Shown piece after piece: positions 13,435 through 21,014 of a stretch of DNA of 25,730 nt. Source of the DNA: a virus. The translations under genes were made by a program, and so were the position numbers. The notes below the pieces were generated by a model. It was given only the letters and a program-made list of their open reading frames with translations, did not search any database and was not told where the DNA came from. The stretch spans positions 1 to 25,730 of the IMG/VR virus record IMGVR_UViG_3300032006_000075, one strand, 5' to 3'. The number at the start of each line of letters is the position of its first letter. The stretch's first letter is position 1.

Positions 13435-13644
13435 ATGCTAAAAAAAATTAAAGAATACATTCAATGCAAAATCGATAAGTTTTTAAAAGATATAGGGTTA
13501 CGAAAAAAAATTGTTGTAGATATGACTCATACTGAAAACAGAAATGATATTGGTCCTATACATACTGACTCTTTATCAAACAGTCAATTACGATTAAAAA
13601 TCTTAGAAAAAAAACTAAAAGAATTAGAAAATAATAAAAAATGA
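13435..13644 (+). CDS. Small basic helical protein
   Basis: The product has 69 residues. An amphipathic N-terminal helix (MLKKIKEYIQCKIDKFLKDI) could bind a membrane or partner. A polar middle (DMTHTENRNDIGPIHTD) follows, and a C-terminal coiled-coil-like helix (LRLKILEKKLKELENNKK) ends it. GGAG before the ATG comes from the end of the previous gene, two bases away, so it is in the oxygenase operon. No family is recognised. Confidence 0.6.
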   Translation: MLKKIKEYIQCKIDKFLKDIGLRKKIVVDMTHTENRNDIGPIHTDSLSNSQLRLKILEKKLKELENNKK

Positions 13645-13787
13645 TAACCCTGTATTGTGAAAATTGTAGAAAGGAAATAAAACACATACAGTATTACAAA
13701 AATTCAGATTTTCACGAAAATCAAGATAGAAACTATTTTTATTGTGGACCAAGTTGTTCCACAGAACATTATGAAAAAATTTTGTAA
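13641..13787 (+). CDS. 48-residue zinc-finger-like microprotein
   Basis: The ATG overlaps the previous stop (ATGA), a coupled start. The product carries CENC (Cys 6 and 9) and YFYCGPSCSTEHYEK (Cys 35 and 39, His 43). This spacing and the aromatic residues before the second pair resemble treble-clef metal-binding modules of the TRASH/MYM type. It is the third member of the accessory cassette after the oxygenase with Cys features. It probably binds zinc, and its target is unknown. Length and overlap both support a real gene. Confidence 0.6.
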   Translation: MITLYCENCRKEIKHIQYYKNSDFHENQDRNYFYCGPSCSTEHYEKIL

Positions 13788-13848
13788 ATATATTTTTAAT
13801 TTATGCAATCTTATACCGAGATGGATAAAATGTCGTTGTAAGAAATAG
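13771..13848 (+). CDS. Possible 25-residue Cys-rich basic peptide
   Basis: The frame starts inside the end of the zinc-finger-like gene and ends at 13846-13848, just before a strong AAAGGAGGG site. The product is hydrophobic in the middle and basic, with four Cys at positions 5, 12, 21 and 23 (ending IKCRCKK). There is no convincing ribosome binding site. It fits the Cys-rich theme of the cassette but could be a chance frame. Confidence 0.3.
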   Translation: MKKFCKYIFNLCNLIPRWIKCRCKK

Positions 13849-13863
13849 CTAAAGGAGGGCTAT

Positions 13864-14121
13864 ATGTATCACTTATTTGTAATACTGTGTTTAACGGGAA
13901 GCCCTTGTGTGGATGACAGCAGATTAATAGTAAAAAGTGAAAATACTTTTGAAACAACTACTGCGTGTCAAGTATACTCGGACACTACATTTATACCTAA
14001 TGTACACGAGGAATTTAAAAAAGAATATGAATTATTTGGTGCCATATGTGTCGATGAAAACTATATCGACCTATTAAAAGGTAAAAGTTATAAAACAGTA
14101 AAGGAAGGAACTAATGTTTGA
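13864..14121 (+). CDS. Small exported-looking cysteine protein
   Basis: The product has 85 residues. The N-terminus MYHLFVILCLTGSPC is short and hydrophobic, resembling a minimal signal or anchor, but the Cys is not in a canonical lipobox because proline precedes it. The remainder is hydrophilic with Cys at about 35 and 62 (TTACQVY, GAICVDE), which could form a disulphide outside the cytoplasm. AAAGGAGGG before the ATG is one of the best ribosome binding sites here. It ends overlapping the next gene by eight bases. A superinfection-exclusion or lysis role is possible but nothing proves it. Confidence 0.6.
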   Translation: MYHLFVILCLTGSPCVDDSRLIVKSENTFETTTACQVYSDTTFIPNVHEEFKKEYELFGAICVDENYIDLLKGKSYKTVKEGTNV

Positions 14122-14470
14122 AGGAGTAATTAGGGGTGGAGTTCGCAATGTAAATGCGGGAGCTGCATTAGCCAATACAAACGCAACAACAGTATATACT
14201 GTCCCTGCTAATCACAGTGCATTAATTCCTATGATATGGCTTACTAATGTAGATACATCAGCAGCACAATATGCAACAGTAACGTGGCGAGATAGTAGTG
14301 CATCAGTAACATATAACCTAATATACCAGAAAGATGTAGCTTCAAAAGATTATACAATTATTACACCAAATTTAATATTAGAATCTGGTGATTATATACA
14401 AGTAACAGCAGAAACAGCTGACAAAATTACAGTAACATTAACAGCACAAGAATATATGGATGAAAACTAA
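14114..14470 (+). CDS. Small beta-rich virion-associated protein
   Basis: The product is 118 residues, beta-rich and poor in charge. Its pattern VYTVPANHSALIPMIWLTNV ... ITPNLILESGDYIQVTAE ... ITVTLTAQEYMDEN parallels the protein at 19440, suggesting distant paralogs with a beta-sandwich fold. AAGGAAGG precedes the start inside the previous gene. Its last base overlaps the adaptor start (TAATG). A small capsid, tail or fibre accessory role is likely from its neighbours. Confidence 0.6.
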   Translation: MFEGVIRGGVRNVNAGAALANTNATTVYTVPANHSALIPMIWLTNVDTSAAQYATVTWRDSSASVTYNLIYQKDVASKDYTIITPNLILESGDYIQVTAETADKITVTLTAQEYMDEN

Positions 14471-15540
14471 TGGCAACTTATCTAGTAACAGTAAATAATG
14501 TATTAACAGAATTAAATGAACCAACAATTACTACAGTAGGTACTACTACAGGTATACAAACTGCAGTAAAAGGATTTGTTGATAAAGCTATACGTGATAT
14601 TAATAACGCAGAATTAGAATGGTCGTTTAATCATAGTCAAGGTACACAAACAACAGAAGTAGGACAAAGAGAATACAAATATCCTAGTAGTGCTGTATCA
14701 ATAGACTATGATAATGTAATACTTAAACCAACAGAATTAGTAACGAATGGTGAATTTACATCTGATATAAGTAGCTGGACTACAATAGCAGGTGCAGGAA
14801 GTGGAGCATACAATAGTGGTGGTAATGGTAGATTACGACTAAATGATTACGCAGCCTATCAAGCAATATCAACTGTAGTAAATAAAACATATCGATTACA
14901 AGTTAGAGTATTAGATTCTCATGGGACAGGACAAGCATTAAAGGTTCAAGTAGGAACAGCTGCAGAAGGAACACAAAATTTAAATACAACATTGACAGTT
15001 ACAGATTATAATGCTGGTGCAATATTAGATACTACATTTGATGCTACAAAACAAACTACATATATTACATTAAATAACCCAAGTACAGCAACAAATATGG
15101 ATGTAGATTATGTTCGTATATCAGAAGATATAGGAACACAAAAATTAAAGTATATAACATATGAAGAATACAAAGATGCATATGCTGTAACAGATGAAGC
15201 TAATAATTCTGATGTCTATGGTAAACCATCAAGAATATATAAGATACCAAAAATATCATCTGAATTAGAATATTTTGGAGTATCACCAGTACCAGATAAA
15301 AATAACTATACATTATCTTTTGATTACTGGACATTCCCGAGTGATTTATCTAGTGATTCAGATACACCGGGCATGCCTACAAGATTTCACGATATAGTTG
15401 TAGCACGTGCAAAATATTATGCACATGTTATGCGTTCAGATCCTACCGCAGCACAGATAGCATTAGCAGAATACGAAAAAGGATTACAAAGAATGAGAAT
15501 AGATTTAATTAATAAACCAGAGTATATGAGAGGAGTATAA
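14470..15540 (+). CDS. Head-tail adaptor / tail tubular A-like protein with CBM-like insertion
   Basis: The flanks resemble the podovirus tail tubular A / gp4 type adaptor. The N-terminal part is helical, with KGFVDKAIRDINNAELEWSF and then VGQREYKYP. After a break the fold continues with LKYITYEEYKDAY, SRIYKIP and LSFDYWTFP, and ends in a helical ARAKYYAHVMRSD segment. Between them, residues about 89-219 look like an independent jelly-roll carbohydrate-binding domain of the CBM4/9 style: ELVTNGEFTSDISSWT, GRLRLN, AYQAISTVVNKTYRLQVRV, TTYITLNN and DVDYVRISE. At 356 residues it is much longer than the roughly 200-residue T7 gp11, and the insertion accounts for the excess. It would join the portal to the tail; the insertion may be exposed on the tail surface. 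Confidence 0.75.
   Translation: MATYLVTVNNVLTELNEPTITTVGTTTGIQTAVKGFVDKAIRDINNAELEWSFNHSQGTQTTEVGQREYKYPSSAVSIDYDNVILKPTELVTNGEFTSDISSWTTIAGAGSGAYNSGGNGRLRLNDYAAYQAISTVVNKTYRLQVRVLDSHGTGQALKVQVGTAAEGTQNLNTTLTVTDYNAGAILDTTFDATKQTTYITLNNPSTATNMDVDYVRISEDIGTQKLKYITYEEYKDAYAVTDEANNSDVYGKPSRIYKIPKISSELEYFGVSPVPDKNNYTLSFDYWTFPSDLSSDSDTPGMPTRFHDIVVARAKYYAHVMRSDPTAAQIALAEYEKGLQRMRIDLINKPEYMRGV
14734..15126 (+). other. Carbohydrate-binding-like domain inserted in adaptor gene
   Basis: This segment encodes residues 89-219 of the adaptor. It starts with the NGEF...W signature common at the beginning of CBM4/9-like jelly rolls and ends with the MDVDYVRI strand that usually closes them. The sequence on both sides would join into a continuous adaptor fold. 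Confidence 0.6.
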
Positions 15541-15541
15541 A

Positions 15542-15787
15542 ATGAGTGCAATAAAAGACATCGATAAATTAATAAAACAATCAGAAAAAAATCTTAAAGG
15601 AGTATCTGGTGTAGGTCTTCGTGGTTGGAAACAAAATGTAGGGGCTCTTATAGAAATGAGTTCTGGTGCTGATAAATTAAAATTACAAAATTATCAAAAT
15701 TTACTTAATCAAAAACAAAAATTATTAAATCCACCAACAAAAAAATACGGTGGAAAAATATCACCAAGAAGGGCGAAGTATAATTAA
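15542..15787 (+). CDS. Small basic protein with KKYGGK tail
   Basis: The product has 81 residues and is lysine-rich and helical, with SAIKDIDKLIKQSEKNLKG at the N-terminus and LKLQNYQNLLNQKQKLL as a second helix. It ends PPTKKYGGKISPRRAKYN, the same style of tail as the proteins at 332 and 1602. GAGGAG before the ATG is the ribosome binding site. It is packed between the adaptor and the tail hub gene. The repeated tail suggests a shared docking or DNA-contact function. Confidence 0.65.
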   Translation: MSAIKDIDKLIKQSEKNLKGVSGVGLRGWKQNVGALIEMSSGADKLKLQNYQNLLNQKQKLLNPPTKKYGGKISPRRAKYN

Positions 15788-15790
15788 GCT

Positions 15791-17338
15791 ATGCCAGTAA
15801 CATCAGCAATAAGTCCATTTGTCGTAAGATTAAAAGGCGGATTAGTATTAGATAAAAGCACATTCGAGTATGACCCCGGTGAAGCAAAAACATTACAAAA
15901 TTTTGAACCATCTATTAAAGGTGGATATAGAAGATTAGCTGGAACTAGAAAAAATACGTCTAACGAAATATCTGGTTCAGGAAATATATTAGGAATTACA
16001 ACATTAGGAAGTACAATTATTGCTGCACGGGGTGCTAATTTATATAAAGCATCTGCAACAAGTACAAGTGCTTCTTGGACTTCTATAACATCAGCAAGAA
16101 CATCAGCAACACGATATAATTTTGATTCATTAAATTTTAATGGCACAGAAAAAGTAATAGGAGTTGATAGCGTCAATCATGCGTTTACATATGACGGATC
16201 AAATTATGTATTACTTAATGGTTCTTCCGGAACAGGTGCTGGAACTGCACCATCCGACCCAGAACATGTAGCAGTTCATAGAAATCGTGTATTTTTTTCT
16301 GGTATGGCATCCGATACAGCAGAAATTGTATACACAGCAATACTTAGTGAAAATGATTTTACTGCCGCAAGCGGTGCAGGAAGTATGCAAGTACCAGATA
16401 AAATAGTACAATTAAAATCATTCAGAGAAAAACTTATTATATTTTGTGAAAATAGTATTTATCAATTATTAGGTTCATCACCATCAGATTTTGTGTTATC
16501 ACCTATAACACGAGATTTAGGTTGTGAAAGTGGTTTTTCAGTTCAAGAATTTGGATCTAATCTTGTATTTTTAGCACCAGATGGATTAAGAACTGTTGCT
16601 GCTACTGAAAGAATTGGTGATATAGAATTAGGAAGTCTATCAAGAAATATACAAACTAAACTTGAAGGTGTGGCAGAAGGAGCAACTATTTCTTCTGTTG
16701 TAGTAAAAGAAAAAAATCAATATCGATTATTCTTTCCGGGAACTTCAGCTACTGAAGCCAACTCAGAAGGAATAATAATGACACAAACAAAAGATGGATT
16801 GTCGTTTTCAACAATAAAAGGATTTGGACCTGCATGTTGTACAAGCACAGTTATAAGTGGAGATGAATATGTTTTACATGGGCAAAGAAGTGGTGGATAT
16901 ATTTACAGACAAGATACTGGTAATACATTTGCTGAAAATATAGATGGATCAAGTGGAACAAGTATGACAGCAGTTTATCAATCACCAGATATGATACTTG
17001 GTGACGCAGGAATTAGAAAAAATATGCAAAGAGTTATTCTTAATTATGAAGCAGAAGGGGTTCTTAATGCGGATTTATATATGTTATATGATTATGAAGA
17101 CCCTGATACAGCACAACCATCCGCAATAGAATTAACAGATATTGGAGATGTAGCAGTTTATGGAACAGCAAAATATGGAACAGGAGTATATGGAACAACG
17201 AGAGGTATGCCCCTTATTAGACAACACGTTGCTGGTTCAGGTTTTGCAGTAGGAATAAAAATACAAGACGAAGATGGTAAGTCACCATTTATTATTAAAG
17301 GATTTCAATTAGGATTTACACCGGGAGGTAGAAGATAA
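15791..17338 (+). CDS. Tail hub/tube protein, beta-propeller-like
   Basis: The 515-residue protein is beta-rich. The N-terminus VRLKGGLVLDKSTFEYDPGEAKTLQNFEPSIKGGYRRLAG is characteristic of tail tube B / gp10-like stabilisation proteins. The core has repeated strand blocks (ILGITTLGSTIIAARGANLY, VAVHRNRVFFSGM, FREKLIIFCENSIYQLLG, GSNLVFLAPDGLRTV, DEYVLHGQRSGGYIYRQD) spaced as propeller blades. Near the C-terminus there is YGTAKYGTGVYGTTRG. It follows the adaptor in the usual podovirus order and would extend the tail tube below the portal. Start is the ATG four bases after the previous stop. Assignment is by order and sequence style. Confidence 0.75.
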   Translation: MPVTSAISPFVVRLKGGLVLDKSTFEYDPGEAKTLQNFEPSIKGGYRRLAGTRKNTSNEISGSGNILGITTLGSTIIAARGANLYKASATSTSASWTSITSARTSATRYNFDSLNFNGTEKVIGVDSVNHAFTYDGSNYVLLNGSSGTGAGTAPSDPEHVAVHRNRVFFSGMASDTAEIVYTAILSENDFTAASGAGSMQVPDKIVQLKSFREKLIIFCENSIYQLLGSSPSDFVLSPITRDLGCESGFSVQEFGSNLVFLAPDGLRTVAATERIGDIELGSLSRNIQTKLEGVAEGATISSVVVKEKNQYRLFFPGTSATEANSEGIIMTQTKDGLSFSTIKGFGPACCTSTVISGDEYVLHGQRSGGYIYRQDTGNTFAENIDGSSGTSMTAVYQSPDMILGDAGIRKNMQRVILNYEAEGVLNADLYMLYDYEDPDTAQPSAIELTDIGDVAVYGTAKYGTGVYGTTRGMPLIRQHVAGSGFAVGIKIQDEDGKSPFIIKGFQLGFTPGGRR

Positions 17339-17341
17339 AAC

Positions 17342-19414
17342 ATGGGTAATACATATACAAGACAAACATCACCAGCACCTAGCACAGGTGATACAATACA
17401 AGTAACACATCTTAATGCTGAATTTACAGCATTAGTCAATGCATTTGATGCATCTAGTGGTCACTCACATGATGGAACTACAGGTGAAGGTGGACCAGTA
17501 ACAACATTATATGGTAACACTTTATCTTTTGGAACAAATACAGATTCAGATATAGCTATTACATTCAATGCAAATACCAATGATGGTGTATTAACTTGGA
17601 TGGAAGATGAAGATCAATTCAAGTTTGATGATGATATACAAATTATCGATGATAAAAAAATAATATTTGGAACTGGTGAAGATGTAACCATCGAATATGA
17701 TGAAGACGGAACAGATACATTATTAGTTAGTGGAGATGCAACATTTGCTGATGATAAAAAATTATACTTTGGAACTAATAAAGATGCCTACATTGAATAC
17801 GATGAAGATGGCACTGACACATGGGATTTTTCACCACCAGCAGGTGGAATGAAAATTCTTGATGATAAAAAATTATATTTTGGTACAGGGGGAGACGCAT
17901 ATATTGAATATGATGAAGATGGAAATGATACTTGGGTATTTTCTCCACCAGCTGGAGGACTACAAATACTTGACGATAAAAAATTAGTATTTGGTGATGG
18001 TTCAGATGTATCTATAGAATATGACGAAGATGGCGAAGATAGATTAAGAATTGAAGGTGCACCAGTAGTTATTTCTGGTGGTGAAGGTGAGGCAGGAGAT
18101 TTACATCTTTATGCTGATCAAGGCGATGATGCAGGAGATGAATGGAAAATTAGCGTTGCTGATGGTGGAACATTAACCTTTGGTAATGATTTAAACTCTG
18201 CAGGAACATATGTCACACATGCAACAATTACACCAAACGCTACAGTTGCTGATTCTACAGTAACATTAGGTGGATCTCTTAATATTACAACAGTTGCCGC
18301 AGCAGGCACAGATACAGATAAATTTTTAGTGTTGGACGGAAGTGGAAACGTAGATTACCGAACAGGAACACAAGTTCTATCTGACATTGGGGGAGTATCA
18401 AGTGCTCCTACTTTGACTGGTTCAACCGACAACACTGTAGTAACGGTTACCGGATCAAACGCAATTGCTGGTGAAGCCAATTTTACATATGATGGAGCAG
18501 ATGGTGCATTAGCAAGTTCAACATCTAATAAACCAGTTTTTACATTAAAAAATACAAATACTGATGCAAATGGTTCAATCCTTAAATTTGTAAAAGATGC
18601 AGGCGAAGCAGGAGCAACAAATGATATATCAGGATTGGTTTCATTTTATGCAGATGACGCAGATCAAAACAATCAAGAATTTGGAAGAATAGCAGGTAGA
18701 GTTGTTGATGCCACATCAGGTGGTGAAGAAGGTGCCCTAGACTTTTATGTAGCTGAAAATGATGGAACAGTTACAAAAGGTATGGAAATAAAGGGATTAT
18801 CTTCAGATGGCAATATTACAGTTGATATTTCAACACATGATGGTTCAGCTGGCGGTTTAATGTTAGCTGGTACATTAGTAACACCAACAGCAACAGAATT
18901 AAATTTAATAGATGGAGGTACTGCCCGAGGAACTACTTCAGTTGCTTCTGGTGACGGTATCTTAATAAATGATGCTGGTACTATGAGAATGACTAATGTT
19001 GATACAGTATCAACATATTTTGCATCTCACAGTGTTGGTGGAAGTAACATCGTTACAACTGGAGCCTTGAACTCTGGATCTATAACCTCTGGATTTGGCA
19101 CTATTGACACGGGTTCTTCCGCAATTACAACTACAGGATTAATTAGTGGTGGTTCATTAGATATAGATAATGTTCTCATTAATGGAACAACAATAGGTCA
19201 TACTGATGACACTGACTTAATAACAGTAGCTGATGGATTAGTAACAGTTGCAGGAGAAATTTCTGTAACAACACTAGACATTGGCGGAACAAATATAACA
19301 GCAACAGCTGCTGAGTTAAATTATTGTGATGGTGTATCATCAAATATACAAACACAATTAAATTCCGCAGCAACAGTCGGAAAGGCAATAGCTATGGCTA
19401 TTGTTTTTGGATAA
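17342..19414 (+). CDS. Long tail fibre with internal repeats
   Basis: The 690-residue protein has a virion-attachment N-terminus (TYTRQTSPAPSTGDTIQVTH) with HSHDG at 41-45, a pattern of marine phage fibres. Residues 103 to about 245 are four tandem repeats of 34-37 residues (DDKKLYFGTGGDAYIEYDED plus FSPPAGG). The long beta shaft contains two conserved AELN...DG units (ATELNLIDGG near 520, ATAAELNYCDG near 660) known from cyanophage and pelagiphage fibres. It ends with QTQLNSAATVGKAIAMAIVF. The receptor-binding tip may be this protein's end or the kelch-like proteins downstream. GGAGG within the end of the previous gene precedes its ATG. Confidence 0.8.
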   Translation: MGNTYTRQTSPAPSTGDTIQVTHLNAEFTALVNAFDASSGHSHDGTTGEGGPVTTLYGNTLSFGTNTDSDIAITFNANTNDGVLTWMEDEDQFKFDDDIQIIDDKKIIFGTGEDVTIEYDEDGTDTLLVSGDATFADDKKLYFGTNKDAYIEYDEDGTDTWDFSPPAGGMKILDDKKLYFGTGGDAYIEYDEDGNDTWVFSPPAGGLQILDDKKLVFGDGSDVSIEYDEDGEDRLRIEGAPVVISGGEGEAGDLHLYADQGDDAGDEWKISVADGGTLTFGNDLNSAGTYVTHATITPNATVADSTVTLGGSLNITTVAAAGTDTDKFLVLDGSGNVDYRTGTQVLSDIGGVSSAPTLTGSTDNTVVTVTGSNAIAGEANFTYDGADGALASSTSNKPVFTLKNTNTDANGSILKFVKDAGEAGATNDISGLVSFYADDADQNNQEFGRIAGRVVDATSGGEEGALDFYVAENDGTVTKGMEIKGLSSDGNITVDISTHDGSAGGLMLAGTLVTPTATELNLIDGGTARGTTSVASGDGILINDAGTMRMTNVDTVSTYFASHSVGGSNIVTTGALNSGSITSGFGTIDTGSSAITTTGLISGGSLDIDNVLINGTTIGHTDDTDLITVADGLVTVAGEISVTTLDIGGTNITATAAELNYCDGVSSNIQTQLNSAATVGKAIAMAIVFG
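17648..18064 (+). repeat. Four tandem coding repeats in fibre gene
   Basis: Units begin at 17648, 17750, 17861 and 17972, each opening with codons for DDKK followed by L/I-x-FG and IEYDEDG. Units two and three share the SPPAGG linker that leads into the next unit. The 111-base period of the later units suggests recent duplication, while the first unit is shorter (102 bases). The acidic YDEDG turn may bind calcium. Confidence 0.8.
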
Positions 19415-19439
19415 TTTTTATTAATAAGGAGAATAATAT

Positions 19440-19802
19440 ATGGCAACACCAGATATAGTAGATGTCGCAACGATCACTGCTCATAATTCAACTGCATTGC
19501 TTGACGGTACAAGTAGAACAACAGCATTAGATGTACCTGCTGACAAAGTAGCTAAAATTAATACAATTCTTGTAGCTAATGTAGATGGAACCAATGACGC
19601 AACAATTACTGTTGAAGTCAGCATAGACAATGGTTCTAATTTTGTTGCAATTGGTAAAACAATCACTGTCCCAGCAAATACAACATTAAATTTTTTAGAA
19701 AGTCCAATTTATTTGGATGAAACAGATTTATTGTATTTTACAGCAGCTGTAGCAAATGATTTAACATACTTTGTATCATACGAATTATTAGATGACGCAT
19801 AA
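19440..19802 (+). CDS. Small beta-rich virion-associated protein
   Basis: The product has 120 residues and is beta-rich: TALDVPADKVAKINTILVAN, ATITVEVSIDNGS, KTITVPANTTLNFLESPIYL, YFVSYELLDDA. The order of VPA, NVD, P-x-x-L and C-terminal acidic end matches the protein at 14114, so they are probably distant paralogs. It lies after the long fibre with TTTTTATTAATAAGGAG in the spacer, a variant of the TATTAAC motif. A fibre-tip or baseplate accessory is the likely role. Confidence 0.6.
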   Translation: MATPDIVDVATITAHNSTALLDGTSRTTALDVPADKVAKINTILVANVDGTNDATITVEVSIDNGSNFVAIGKTITVPANTTLNFLESPIYLDETDLLYFTAAVANDLTYFVSYELLDDA

Positions 19803-19818
19803 TAGATAAGGAAAATTT

Positions 19819-20994
19819 ATGCCTAAATATATACCTAGACAAATAGAGGGTAGAGATGTAGTTGACAATGCTGTAGATCATACAGCAGTTGCAGAAAGTT
19901 TTATACATCTGGCTACTGCCGCCCCCACAACTGCTGAAGACGAAGGCACAGGTTTCGCTGTTGGATGTCTATGGATAGATTATTCAAACGGTGAAACATA
20001 TACTTGTATTGATTCTACAGATGAAGCAGCCAAATGGGCAGCACAAGATGGTTCTGACGATGTTAATATTTCTCCTGCTTGGCAAGGTACAACTTATGCT
20101 TATGAACTAGGCGGTGCTACACCGGGTCCAACAGCAATGTCTGATAAAATTTCCAGATGGCCTGTTGCTGCTCCTTATCCTACAGCTGATGTAGGAGAAT
20201 TGGCACAAGGTATGGCTGCTATGGGGGCTTATTTAGGACCGGGAGATGTAGGTTTTACAGCAGGAGGATATAATCATCCGGGCAATTCATATTATGCTGA
20301 AGTAACAAGTTTTCCTACTGCAGGTCCACCTGTATCAACATCAAATCAAGGAGATTTAAACAGAGGTGGTTGGGCTTATGGAGGAGATGGTTGGAGTCCA
20401 ACTGAAGGATATACTTTTGGAGGACAAGATGGTCCACCGGGTTCTTCATACCAAAGCACTATTGATAAATTTACTTTTGCAGCTCCTTTTACAGCAGCAG
20501 ATGTCGCAGAAATGTCAGATGCCAGAGATTTTACATGTAGCCATGATGATGCAACACATACTTATATAGGAGGGGGCTGGGACCCGGGCACGTCTGATAA
20601 AATTGAAAGATTCCAAAAATCAACAACAACCGATTCAGCAGATGTTGGAGAACTTGCAGAATCTAGATATGGTATTCATGGTAATTCAGATGTTGTCGGT
20701 GGTTATGGTTATGCAAGTGGGGGTGGTGGTCCACCACCTTTGAATGAAAGGGATGTAATACAAAGATTTCCATTTGCAAGTTCAACTCCATCATCAGATA
20801 TTGGAGAATCGTCTGCTACCAATGCTTATGGTAGTCAAAGAGGAGCATCTACATTAACTCATGGTCATACTGCCCACAGATATGGACCGGGAGGAAATGG
20901 TATAGACAGGTTTGCATTTGGTTCATCAACTAGTGGAGCAGAAATTGGAGAAGTTGCAAATCTTCAAGATAATGAGGGAATGATTTGTGTATAA
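19819..20994 (+). CDS. Kelch-like tail fibre protein, paralog 1
   Basis: The product has 391 residues. The N-terminal domain (1 to about 90; PKYIPRQIEGRDVVDN, then GTGFAVGCLWIDYSNGETYT) is shared with the proteins at 21015 and 23722. The rest is about six kelch-like repeats of roughly 50 residues, for example YTFGGQDGPPGSSYQSTIDK followed by FTFAAPFTAADVAEMSDAR. Each has a Gly-Gly doublet, an I-x-RF strand and an ADVGE turn, the layout of a six-bladed propeller. It carries Pro-rich loops (GPPG, GPPPL). It is a likely receptor-binding component. Repeat divergence makes the blade count an estimate. Confidence 0.75.
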   Translation: MPKYIPRQIEGRDVVDNAVDHTAVAESFIHLATAAPTTAEDEGTGFAVGCLWIDYSNGETYTCIDSTDEAAKWAAQDGSDDVNISPAWQGTTYAYELGGATPGPTAMSDKISRWPVAAPYPTADVGELAQGMAAMGAYLGPGDVGFTAGGYNHPGNSYYAEVTSFPTAGPPVSTSNQGDLNRGGWAYGGDGWSPTEGYTFGGQDGPPGSSYQSTIDKFTFAAPFTAADVAEMSDARDFTCSHDDATHTYIGGGWDPGTSDKIERFQKSTTTDSADVGELAESRYGIHGNSDVVGGYGYASGGGGPPPLNERDVIQRFPFASSTPSSDIGESSATNAYGSQRGASTLTHGHTAHRYGPGGNGIDRFAFGSSTSGAEIGEVANLQDNEGMICV

Positions 20995-21014
20995 AAAATT
21001 ATGGATAAAAAATT

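Noticed and set aside
15784-16176. Minus-strand open frame of 130 codons opposite the tail hub gene
   Set aside because: Low-complexity hydrophobic translation with no ribosome binding site, opposite a clear structural gene.
17648-18064. CRISPR-like or intergenic repeat array
   Set aside because: The repeats are in frame, encode a conserved protein unit and have no spacer structure.
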